From the NCBI GenBank assembly GCA_014378715.1, contig JACMNE010000007.1, positions 1 through 37,633 of the forward strand: 37,633 bases of DNA, written 5' to 3'. A program made the translations under genes and the position numbers. This document shows positions 25,517 to 32,742 of this stretch, one piece after another. Within the stretch, counting starts at the first letter, position 1. The number at the start of each line of letters is the position of its first letter. The notes under the pieces are model-generated. The model was not told the origin of the DNA, made no database searches, and worked only from the letters and a program-made list of their open reading frames with translations. Origin of the DNA: Microbacteriaceae bacterium. GTDB taxonomy: Bacteria; Actinomycetota; Actinomycetes; Actinomycetales; Microbacteriaceae.

Positions 25517-26367
25517 CGCATCTCCGAGATCGCGAAGCCGTCCATGTCGTCGAAGGCCTTGTTCTCGCCGGCCATGGCCCAGATGAAGCTGTAACTGGCT
25601 GTGCCCACCCCGGAGTGGACCGACCACCCTGGCGCAATGACCGCCTGCTCGTTCGCCACGATCACGTGCCGGGTCTCCTGGGGCCGGCCGAGCAGATGCA
25701 CGACCCTGGCATCGTCGGGAAGATCGAAGTAGAAGTAGCACTCCGTCCGCCGCGCATGGGTGTGCGCCGGGAGCGTGTTCCACATGCTGCCGGGGTGGAG
25801 CGTGGTGACCCCCATCACCACCTGACAGCTCTGGACACCACCCTCGTGGATGTAGCGATTGAGAGTCCTGCGGTTGGAGGTCTCCGGGCCGCCCAGCTCG
25901 CGGCGGTCCCCGCTGCCCGCTGGGGTGAGAACCGTCGGGTAAGAGGTGTGAGCGGGGGCCGAGAACAGGTAGAACCGGGCCGTTCGGGTCGTCGTGACCG
26001 GTGGCGAGGACGCAAAGGTCACCTCGCCCGCACCGCGCCCGATATAGAGACAGTCCCCGGTGTCCATGGCGAATGACTCGCCGTCCACGACAACAACCCC
26101 GGCGTCTCCGACATTCACGATCCCCGCCTCCCGGTGCTCGAAGAAGGTCTCACTGCGGATCTCGGGAAACCCGGGAAGGTTCACCGGCGAGGTGACAGGG
26201 TGGATGCCGGCGAGCACAACCCGGTCGTGATGGGTGTAGACCGCCACCACCTGGTCCGCGACGAACAGGTCGTCGACCAGATAGCGTTCGCGCACCTGCT
26301 CAGACGTGAAGGACGGCAACTGGTCGGGTGCTGTGGCATATCGGACCTGCATGGCGTGTGCGCTCAT
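25513..26367 (-). CDS. kduI: 5-dehydro-4-deoxy-D-glucuronate isomerase KduI
   Basis: A 284-residue cupin isomerase that converts 5-keto-4-deoxyuronate, the open form of unsaturated uronates, to 2,5-diketo-3-deoxygluconate. The metal-binding motif GSMWNTLPAHTHARRTE gives H202, H204 and E209, with H251 further on. All are six residues above the zinc ligands of E. coli KduI (H196, H198, E203, H245). The six-residue offset hints that translation may begin at the second ATG (26352, 279 residues), but neither start has a clear RBS. One base after the aldo/keto reductase stop, overlapping kduD by 4 bp. Confidence 0.95.
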   Translation of the reverse strand: MSAHAMQVRYATAPDQLPSFTSEQVRERYLVDDLFVADQVVAVYTHHDRVVLAGIHPVTSPVNLPGFPEIRSETFFEHREAGIVNVGDAGVVVVDGESFAMDTGDCLYIGRGAGEVTFASSPPVTTTRTARFYLFSAPAHTSYPTVLTPAGSGDRRELGGPETSNRRTLNRYIHEGGVQSCQVVMGVTTLHPGSMWNTLPAHTHARRTECYFYFDLPDDARVVHLLGRPQETRHVIVANEQAVIAPGWSVHSGVGTASYSFIWAMAGENKAFDDMDGFAISEMR

Positions 26368-26368
26368 T

Positions 26369-27211
26369 TCAGAAGTCGTCGATGAAATCGTTCGGGTGCT
26401 GGCCGATCCGGTCGCCCCGGTGCATGCCAGCGAGTGCTGCCATGTCGGACTCGCTCAACTCGAAGTCGAACAGGGCCAGATTCTCGCGAATTCGGGACTC
26501 GGTCGCCGACTTGGGGACCACGATGTTTCCCAGCTGGATGTTCCACCGAAGGATCACCTGAGCGGGAGAGCGGGTGAGGCGGTCGGCAATCGCGTTGATC
26601 GCGGGATCGGCGAGGACCTTCCCCTGGCCGAGCGGACTCCATGCCTCGGTGACGATCCCGAGCTCCTGGTGCAGTTCCTGGAGTGCATGCTGCTGCAGGT
26701 AGGGGTGGAACTCGATCTGGTTCACCGCCGGAACTATGGATGCGCCATCCAACAGCGTCTGCAGGTGATCGGGTTCGAAATTCGAGACACCGATCGCCCG
26801 GACCCGTCCGTCGGCGTAGAGCTTCTCGAACGCGCGCCAGGTCTCGGTGAACCGCCCATGGAAGGGCACGGGCCAGTGGATGAGGTAGAGGTCGACATAG
26901 TCCGTGCCCAGCTTGGCGAGGCTGTTGTCGAATGCGCGAAGGGTCGAGTCGTACCCCTGCTCGTTGTTCCACAGTTTCGTGGTGAGGAAGACGTCGTCTC
27001 GGCAGAGCTCCGATTCGGCGAGGGCCCGGCCGACCCCGGCCTCGTTCGTGTAGATTCGCGCGGTGTCGACGGCCCGGTAGCCAGCGTCGAAAGCGGTTCG
27101 CACCGCCTGCGCGGCCCGGTCGTCCGGAGTGATCTGCCACACACCGAATCCCAGCTGGGGCATCTCGACGCCGTTGTTGAGCACGATGGTGGGCACTGTG
27201 GGTACGGTCAT
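26369..27211 (-). CDS. Aldo/keto reductase
   Basis: A 280-residue NADPH-dependent reductase of the small AKR5-like group. Catalytic tetrad D49, Y54, K79 and H112 (in DTARIYTNE, TTKLWN and LIHWP). Also GVSNFEPDHL, NQIEFHPYLQQ and PKSATESRIREN of the cofactor-binding region. First gene of the leftward AKR-kduI-kduD-kdgK operon, with a strong AAAGGAG site. Substrate unknown; a uronate, a 2-keto sugar acid or an aldehyde intermediate would fit the neighbours. Confidence 0.92.
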   Translation of the reverse strand: MTVPTVPTIVLNNGVEMPQLGFGVWQITPDDRAAQAVRTAFDAGYRAVDTARIYTNEAGVGRALAESELCRDDVFLTTKLWNNEQGYDSTLRAFDNSLAKLGTDYVDLYLIHWPVPFHGRFTETWRAFEKLYADGRVRAIGVSNFEPDHLQTLLDGASIVPAVNQIEFHPYLQQHALQELHQELGIVTEAWSPLGQGKVLADPAINAIADRLTRSPAQVILRWNIQLGNIVVPKSATESRIRENLALFDFELSESDMAALAGMHRGDRIGQHPNDFIDDF

Positions 27212-27275
27212 GGGCAGCGACTCCTTTGTGGCGCGATGAACATCAGCGAACGAGACGACAAGGCCCGCCCCATGA

Positions 27276-27288
27276 GTAGTTCAACTAC
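27276..27288. promoter_or_regulatory. Operator A, GTAG-N5-CTAC palindrome
   Basis: GTAGTTCAACTAC, a perfect 6-1-6 inverted repeat, 65 bp upstream of the aldo/keto reductase start. Its centre is 73 bp from operator B. Confidence 0.7.
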
Positions 27289-27323
27289 ACAAAGACGAGG
27301 CCAGGTTGCCCGATTATTGAACT

Positions 27324-27352
27324 CTACCGAGAAATGTCGCCAAACTCGGTAG
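27324..27352. promoter_or_regulatory. Dyad CTACCGAG-N13-CTCGGTAG overlapping operator B
   Basis: An 8-bp perfect inverted repeat. Its right arm shares GTAG with operator B (27349-27361) and its left arm is a half-site. Possibly a third half-operator or a hairpin in the leader of the divergent transcripts. Confidence 0.4.
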
Positions 27353-27361
27353 TTCTACTAC
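27349..27361. promoter_or_regulatory. Operator B, GTAG-N5-CTAC palindrome
   Basis: GTAGTTCTACTAC, 5-3-5 inverted repeat, followed directly by AGAATAG, a -10-like CAGAAT for the rightward zinc dehydrogenase gene. This is the same operator-to--10 layout as operator C. Confidence 0.7.
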
Positions 27362-27430
27362 AGAATAGAGGGGCGAGGCATGACCCCTGGCTCGCGTCAC
27401 CGACCAGCAATGAAGCTCAAGGAGCACCGG

Positions 27431-28468
27431 ATGTCGTCATCAATTGCCCAGTCCCGTCGCCGTATTATCGTCTCGTCGCCCGGTGTGGTCGAGGTGACAG
27501 AAGAGCCGACACCGACCGTCGGACCACGGGAGGCCCTCGTCTCGCTGCTGGTGGCAGGCGTATGCGGCTCAGACACCCATGCGATGCACGGCCTCCACCC
27601 GCAGATGACCCTCCCCTACTACCCGGGCCACGAGGTCGTCGGAATCGTGGAAGCCGTCGGCTCCGATGTCGTCGGCCTGCCGATCGGCACCCGCGTCACC
27701 CCCGAACCCACACTGCCCTGCCGTGACTGCAAGATGTGCCGCACGGATCGTGAGAACATCTGCGAGAACCTCCAGTTCTTCGGATGCGGCTACCGGGAGG
27801 GCGGCATGGCCGATCTTTTCACCATTCCGGCTGACCGCCTGCACGTGATTCCCGAGGACTTCACGGACCTGCAGGCAGCGCTCATCGAGCCCCTCGCCAC
27901 CCCGGTGCACGCCGTGGGACTCGCCGGCGACCTCACGGGCAAGGCGATCGCCATCCTCGGCTGCGGCACGATCGGCCTCCTGGTCCTCGCAGCGGCGAGG
28001 TATCACGGCGCACGCCGGATCGTGGTGACCGACGTGCTCGCGTCCAAACGCGAACGCGCCCTGCGTCTCGGGGCGGATGTCGCCCTGGACGCCACGGCGC
28101 CGGATATCGCCGACCAGGTGCGTACCCAACTGGGGGAGTCCGCCGACGTCGTCTTCGACTGTGTGTCCATCCAGTCGACCGTGGACTCCGCCGTCGAGAT
28201 GGTGGGCAAGGGCGGCACGGTGGTGATTGTCGGAGTTCCGCAGAGGAGTGTTGTTGTGCAGCTTCCCTCGATCCAGGACCGCCAGATCCGCATTCAGGGC
28301 GCCGCGACCTATCTGGCCAGGGACTATGCGGTCGCCGTCGACATCATCAGGTCGGGTGCCGTCTCGACCGACGAGATGGTGACCAGCTCGTACCGCCTGG
28401 CAGACTCGGCCAGCGCATTCGGCGCGGCCGTCGGGGGTTCCGAGGTGAAGGTGGTCATCACCGCGTGA
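27431..28468 (+). CDS. Zinc-dependent alcohol/polyol dehydrogenase (MDR family), first of the uronate cluster
   Basis: A 345-residue medium-chain dehydrogenase. Catalytic zinc: C45 in GVCGSD, H67 and E68 in GHE. Structural zinc: C97, C100, C103 and C111. NAD(P) motif GCGTIG (177-182). It resembles sorbitol, L-gulonate and galactitol-phosphate type dehydrogenases that act on a secondary hydroxyl. The ATG at 27431 is chosen because AAGGAGC precedes it and similarity starts nearby. Divergent from the AKR-kdu operon across operators A and B. Confidence 0.88.
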   Translation: MSSSIAQSRRRIIVSSPGVVEVTEEPTPTVGPREALVSLLVAGVCGSDTHAMHGLHPQMTLPYYPGHEVVGIVEAVGSDVVGLPIGTRVTPEPTLPCRDCKMCRTDRENICENLQFFGCGYREGGMADLFTIPADRLHVIPEDFTDLQAALIEPLATPVHAVGLAGDLTGKAIAILGCGTIGLLVLAAARYHGARRIVVTDVLASKRERALRLGADVALDATAPDIADQVRTQLGESADVVFDCVSIQSTVDSAVEMVGKGGTVVIVGVPQRSVVVQLPSIQDRQIRIQGAATYLARDYAVAVDIIRSGAVSTDEMVTSSYRLADSASAFGAAVGGSEVKVVITA

Positions 28469-28480
28469 TCGCGAACACCC

Positions 28481-29392
28481 TCAGTCTCCGTTGCGGAACG
28501 ACGTGAGGTCGTGCTTCATCGCCCGCACCCGTCCGAGGTGTTCCGGCCCTCGTCCCGTCGCCACGGATGTCGCGAGGATGTCGATGACCACGAGTACCGC
28601 AAGACGGCTCACCGTGGGGGTGTAGAAGTCGGTGTCGTCGAATGTCTTCACGACGATGTTGACATCGGTCTCGGACAGGAGCGGCGCGTCACCGCCGGCG
28701 ATGGCGATCACCGACGCACCGTTGCGCTTCGCCTGCCTGGCCATCTCGATCAATGGCTTCGTGCGGCCGGTGTTGGAGATGACGACAAGGACGGTGCCTG
28801 GGGTACTGGACGACGCGGCCATGAACTGCTGGTGCGCGTCGATGGGAGCCAGACACGGGACTCCGAACAGCGGAAACTTCTGCGCGGCATCCTGCGCGAC
28901 GATGCCGGAGGCACCGAATCCGATGAAGATGATGTTCGACGCCGTCACCAGCATCGCGACGGCACTCTCGATCTGGCGGGTGTCCAGATTGCGGCGGGCA
29001 CGATCGAGGCTGGTCAACGTGTGGTCGAAGATCTTCGTGGTCAGCTCGGGAATCGAGTCATCGTCATTGATCGCCGAGTGGGTCGCAGGGATTCCCAGCG
29101 CCAGGGTCTGTGCGAGGTTGATTTTGAACGACTGGAAGCCGTCGAATCCCAGGCTCGTGCAGAAACGCATCACTGTCGGCTCGCTCACGCCAGCCGCTTC
29201 CGCGACCGCCGCCATGGTCGAGTGCATAAAGAACTCGGGATTCTCGGCGACCATGACCGCCACCTTGCGTTCCGACTTTCGCAGCGAGCCGAACTCACTC
29301 GCGAGTCGTTGGAGAAGGGGCTCACCCGACCCCATGGTGGGCACAGGCAGCGATTCCGGAGCGGCGAGCGTTGCGGGGGGTGGTTCGTACAT
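28481..29392 (-). CDS. RpiR/MurR family transcriptional regulator
   Basis: A 303-residue regulator with an N-terminal RpiR-type helix-turn-helix (about 30-95; SERKVAVMVAENPEFF, then AAVAEAAGVSEPTVMRFCTS and LGFDGFQSFK). A C-terminal SIS sugar-phosphate-binding domain follows (about 140-275; IIFIGFGASGIVAQDAA, SNTGRTKPLIEMA). RpiR proteins sense phosphosugars, and KDPG is a known ligand of the relative HexR, which fits a kdgK-linked cluster. The ATG at 29392 has AGGG upstream; the ATG at 29335 is an alternative. The longer reading upstream is rejected because it would run through operator E. Converges with the preceding dehydrogenase (12 bp gap). Confidence 0.9.
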   Translation of the reverse strand: MYEPPPATLAAPESLPVPTMGSGEPLLQRLASEFGSLRKSERKVAVMVAENPEFFMHSTMAAVAEAAGVSEPTVMRFCTSLGFDGFQSFKINLAQTLALGIPATHSAINDDDSIPELTTKIFDHTLTSLDRARRNLDTRQIESAVAMLVTASNIIFIGFGASGIVAQDAAQKFPLFGVPCLAPIDAHQQFMAASSSTPGTVLVVISNTGRTKPLIEMARQAKRNGASVIAIAGGDAPLLSETDVNIVVKTFDDTDFYTPTVSRLAVLVVIDILATSVATGRGPEHLGRVRAMKHDLTSFRNGD

Positions 29393-29463
29393 GGGCCCTG
29401 ATTTCTGTGTCCTGCGACGATACCGCCCCTGCCCGCTGAATTCAGCACCAAGCAAGCGGGTGA

Positions 29464-29476
29464 GTAGCCGAGCTAC
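29464..29476. promoter_or_regulatory. Operator E, GTAG-N5-CTAC palindrome
   Basis: GTAGCCGAGCTAC; symmetry AGTAGC-CGA-GCTACT (29463-29477). It lies 72 bp upstream of the chosen regulator start, and its centre is 82 bp from operator F. Confidence 0.65.
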
Positions 29477-29545
29477 TTTTTTTGCGTCGTCGGGTTCCAG
29501 TATTACGCGGATCGGGCAATATTGACCCAGTCCGGACATTTATCG

Positions 29546-29558
29546 GTAGTATTACTAC
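29546..29558. promoter_or_regulatory. Operator F, GTAG-N5-CTAC palindrome
   Basis: GTAGTATTACTAC, a perfect 6-1-6 inverted repeat about 105 bp upstream of the second zinc dehydrogenase. Confidence 0.7.
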
Positions 29559-29662
29559 ACAAGTGATCACCGAGATCACTCCCTATAGCTGAGTCATTGT
29601 CGATTCTTGTCTTCATGACTTCGCGTCGACCCGCGCCAACCGTGAAGATTGAGAGCACCGCC

Positions 29663-30703
29663 ATGAAGGCCATTGTTTTTCGGGAGGGCTCACAGTGGGC
29701 CGTCGAGAACGTCGAAACCCCGGTGCCCGGCCCGGGCGAGGTGCGGCTTCGCCTCCTTCGGACCGGGGTGTGCGGCACCGATGAACATCTGCTTCACGGC
29801 GGATTCATCGCGAAGTTCCCCCTGATCCCCGGCCACGAGATGCTCGGCGAAGTGGACGCCCTCGGAGACGGGGTCGAGACACCCGCCATCGGCACCACCG
29901 TTGTCGTCGACAACACGATCCACTGCGGCGAGTGCCGGGCCTGTCTCAGCGGGCGTGCGCTGTTCTGCGAGAACTTCTCCTCCCTCGGATGCAATGCTCC
30001 CGGGGGCTTTGCCGAATATGTCGTCGTCCGTGCGGCCAAGACGTTCCCGACCCACGGACTGCACCCGGACATCGCCGTCCTGGCTGAACCGACCGCGTGC
30101 GCGATGCATGGCGTCGACATCCTCGACCTCGCTCCGGCCTCGGATGTGCTGGTGTATGGCGCTGGCCCGACGGGCCTGATCCTCAGCCAGCTCCTCAAGA
30201 TGGCCGGTGCGGCACGGGTCACCGTCGTCGCTCCGACCGCGTCGAAGCTCGAGCTGGCACGCCGGTTCGGTGCCGACCACACCATCGTCATCGACCGCGA
30301 TGACCCGGACGCGGTCGTCTCAGAACTGCGCGAGCTCGCCCCCCACGGATTCGACGCGGTGATCGAGGCCACCGGTTCCGTCAGGGTGCTCGAGCAGGCC
30401 GTCGGACTGACGGCGACCGGGGGCACGGTGATGGTCTACGGCCTCGCCGCGGAGGATGCCTTCGCCCGGGTCAGCCCCTACGAGATCTTCAGCCGTGAGC
30501 TGACCATCAAGGGGTCATTCGCCCAGGCGTTCACGATGGAACGCGCCATGGTCGCGCTGCGGTCCGGCCGGATCCAGACCGACGGCATCATCACCGACGT
30601 CGTCGGCTTCGAGGACTTCGACCGCGCGCTCGCCAATCTCAAGGACTCGTCCCAGATCAAGACGATCATGGACCCGTCCCACGTCGCCACCACCCCCAAC
30701 TGA
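29663..30703 (+). CDS. Zinc-dependent alcohol dehydrogenase (MDR family), second of the uronate cluster
   Basis: A 346-residue medium-chain dehydrogenase. Catalytic zinc C37 (GVCGTD), H58, E59; structural zinc C88, C91, C94, C102; NAD(P) motif GAGPTG. It is only distantly like the first zinc dehydrogenase of this cluster, so the two probably act at different steps or on different substrates. The ATG at 29663 (GAGAG upstream) matches the usual MKAIVF start of the family. Followed after 13 bp by the VOC gene. Confidence 0.88.
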   Translation: MKAIVFREGSQWAVENVETPVPGPGEVRLRLLRTGVCGTDEHLLHGGFIAKFPLIPGHEMLGEVDALGDGVETPAIGTTVVVDNTIHCGECRACLSGRALFCENFSSLGCNAPGGFAEYVVVRAAKTFPTHGLHPDIAVLAEPTACAMHGVDILDLAPASDVLVYGAGPTGLILSQLLKMAGAARVTVVAPTASKLELARRFGADHTIVIDRDDPDAVVSELRELAPHGFDAVIEATGSVRVLEQAVGLTATGGTVMVYGLAAEDAFARVSPYEIFSRELTIKGSFAQAFTMERAMVALRSGRIQTDGIITDVVGFEDFDRALANLKDSSQIKTIMDPSHVATTPN

Positions 30704-30716
30704 CCGGAGAGAAGAC

Positions 30717-31232
30717 ATGTCAAAGCCCCGCCTGATCGACCATATCGGCGTCCTCGTCGAGAATCTCGAGGAGTCGATCACGAAGTGGACGGCGACAACC
30801 GGCTACACCTTCAGCGAGATCGGCCGGTACCGCACCGAGAATTGGCGTGACCACAGCAATCCCGACCCGCACGCTCACGATGCCCGCATCGCTTTCTCGC
30901 GGAACGGCCCGCCGTACATCGAACTGATGGAGTTCCACGGCGAGGGAACACACAGCGCCAAGGAAGGCGCCGGGGTGCACCACCTGGGATTCCTGGAGTT
31001 CCCCGATGTGGAGGGGAAGATGGCCGAGTTCGCGAACAAGGGCGTCGGCCACGACGGTGAATCGCTGTCGGCCGAGGGCCGGGTGATCCTCTGGTTCACC
31101 GACCCTGCCGATCTGGACGGGGTGCGACTCGAATTCGTCAGCACGGAATCACAGCCAGTGGTGGCCGATGACGGGTCAGAGCTCGCCGAGCCCCTCGTCG
31201 AGTTGCCGGCCTCCTGGACCGCGACGGACTGA
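30717..31232 (+). CDS. VOC family protein (glyoxalase-like)
   Basis: A 171-residue single-unit vicinal-oxygen-chelate protein with two beta-alpha-beta-beta-beta modules. Candidate metal ligands are H9 (DHIGVLV), E69 (YIELMEF), H89 (VHHLGFLEF) and E139 (RLEFVS), the expected one-per-strand pattern. All four are present, so it is probably a metal enzyme such as a lyase, epimerase or isomerase. GGAGAG precedes the ATG. It is the last gene of the operon with the second zinc dehydrogenase; an isomerase or lyase step on the oxidised sugar is a reasonable guess, not shown. Confidence 0.85.
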   Translation: MSKPRLIDHIGVLVENLEESITKWTATTGYTFSEIGRYRTENWRDHSNPDPHAHDARIAFSRNGPPYIELMEFHGEGTHSAKEGAGVHHLGFLEFPDVEGKMAEFANKGVGHDGESLSAEGRVILWFTDPADLDGVRLEFVSTESQPVVADDGSELAEPLVELPASWTATD

Positions 31233-31372
31233 ACCACACGCGAGGAGGGCGCCCGGCGGGGGCCCGGCGCGAGGAAGAGCACCGAGTTCGCCCGGCTCGA
31301 TTACGCCGCGACCTGCAGGGCTAGGTCGTGCACGCCTCGCCGTCCGCGCGGCCAGAACGCCGGCTTCCGCTC

Positions 31373-32671
31373 CTAGGGCTGGCGGTAGACCCGGCGCGCG
31401 ACGATGATGCTCGCCAGCGAGATCGCCGCGATGGCCACGAGGTAGAAGCCGGGTACGAGGAGCGACCCGGTCGCGCTGATCAGCGCCGTGAGGATGAACG
31501 GCGCGAAGCCGCCGAACACGGTCACCCCGATGTTGTAGCCGAGCGAGAGCCCGGTGGTGCGAATCTGCACCGGGAACATCGCGGCCATGATCGCCGGGAG
31601 CGGGGCGAAGTACAACGTGGCGAGCGTTCCGAGGATGAGCTCGATCACGATGATCGTCAGGAGCGTCGGCGACTGGGTGAGGAGGACGAACAGCGGGATC
31701 CCGGCGAGGAGCGTGCCGATCGCCGCCCAGGTCATCACGCGGGCCGGGCCGACCCGGTCGGCGAGGCGGCCGACGAAGGGCGAGCCGACGCTCATCACGA
31801 TGCCGAAGACGAGGGTCGAGACGAACGCGGCTTCGACCGGCATCCCGAGGTAGAGGATCGCGTAGGTGGGCATGAACAGGGCGATGTAGACGCCGACGGA
31901 TCCGAGCGCCACCACACCGACCATGGTCCAGAGCCGGCCCGCGTTGCCGACGAAGGTCTCCCGCAGGGGGCCCGCCGACGGCTCCATGGCGAGGAACTCG
32001 GGGGTGTCCTCCATCTTCGAGCGGATGTACCAGCCGACCGGGCCGATCAACAGCGCGAAGATGAACGGCACCCGCCAGCCCCAGCTCTCAAGGTCCTGCT
32101 CGCTGAGGTAGGTGAAGAGGAAGAACCCGAACAGGCCGGCGAGGAGCATCGCCGCGCCCTGGGTCGCGACCTGCCAGCTGCCGTAGAAGGCCTTGCGGTG
32201 CGGGGCGTACTCGATCAGGAACGCGGTGGCGGTGCCGAACTCGCCCCCCGCGGCGAAGCCCTGCATCAGGCGGGCGAGCAGGATGATGCCGGCGGCGGCA
32301 GCCCCGATGACCTCGGCGGTCGGCGAGAGCACGATCATCAGCGTGCCGACGAACATCAGGGTGATCGAGACCAGCATGCCGGCCTTGCGCCCGGCGCGGT
32401 CGGCGTAGCGTCCGATGATGATGCCGCCGAGCGGGCGCATGATGAACGCGACTCCGAACGACGCGAAGCCGAACAGCAGCCGCGCCGTCTCGTCCTCGGT
32501 GGGGAAGAAGAGCGCTGAGATCGTCACGATGAACGTGCCATAGACGATCACATCGAACCACTCGAGTCCGTTGCCGATCGAGGCGGCGACGACGGCCTTC
32601 TTCGCCTGACGACGCCGGTCGGCGAGCTCGCGCGGCTCTTGGTCGATGGTGACTGATGGAGCGTCGGTCAT
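31373..32671 (-). CDS. MFS transporter, metabolite:H+ symporter (MHS) family
   Basis: A 432-residue 12-helix permease. The MHS marks are NGLEWFDVIVYG (34-45), MRPLGGIIIGRYADRAGRK, LLARLMQGFAAGGEFGTATAFL and APHRKAFYGSWQ. Relatives carry proline/betaine, citrate, 2-oxoglutarate or shikimate with protons; the ligand here is unknown. The ATG at 32671 has AGGGAC upstream. It lies 71 bp downstream of the ArgE-like gene on the same strand; that gap contains AGAAAGCGGATGTCGCG. Possibly imports an N-acyl amino acid or organic acid for that enzyme. Confidence 0.92.
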   Translation of the reverse strand: MTDAPSVTIDQEPRELADRRRQAKKAVVAASIGNGLEWFDVIVYGTFIVTISALFFPTEDETARLLFGFASFGVAFIMRPLGGIIIGRYADRAGRKAGMLVSITLMFVGTLMIVLSPTAEVIGAAAAGIILLARLMQGFAAGGEFGTATAFLIEYAPHRKAFYGSWQVATQGAAMLLAGLFGFFLFTYLSEQDLESWGWRVPFIFALLIGPVGWYIRSKMEDTPEFLAMEPSAGPLRETFVGNAGRLWTMVGVVALGSVGVYIALFMPTYAILYLGMPVEAAFVSTLVFGIVMSVGSPFVGRLADRVGPARVMTWAAIGTLLAGIPLFVLLTQSPTLLTIIVIELILGTLATLYFAPLPAIMAAMFPVQIRTTGLSLGYNIGVTVFGGFAPFILTALISATGSLLVPGFYLVAIAAISLASIIVARRVYRQP

Positions 32672-32700
32672 GATGGTCCCTAGGTTCTGGTGAGAGGTGA

Positions 32701-32717
32701 AGAAAGCGGATGTCGCG
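32701..32717. repeat. Second copy of the 17-mer AGAAAGCGGATGTCGCG
   Basis: Identical to 1121-1137 and again intergenic. Part of the over-represented GCGGATGTC set. Confidence 0.6.
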
Positions 32718-32742
32718 GTCCGGCGCGACACGGGAGAAGCGG

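Larger units (their letters stand above)
29393..29662. promoter_or_regulatory. Divergent promoter region, RpiR regulator and second zinc dehydrogenase
   Basis: A 270-bp AT-rich gap with operators E and F. On the leftward strand operator F is followed by CGATAAAT (a -10-like GATAAA), so autoregulation of the regulator is plausible. Confidence 0.55.

Noticed and set aside
29393-29539. Longer N-terminus for the RpiR regulator starting at 29539
   Set aside because: It would place operator E inside the gene, and the extra residues do not look like the family. The ATG at 29392 is preferred.
31233-31372. Gene or terminator in the gap between the VOC and MHS genes
   Set aside because: GC-rich with a direct repeat of CCCGGCG but no convincing stem, RBS or protein-like frame.
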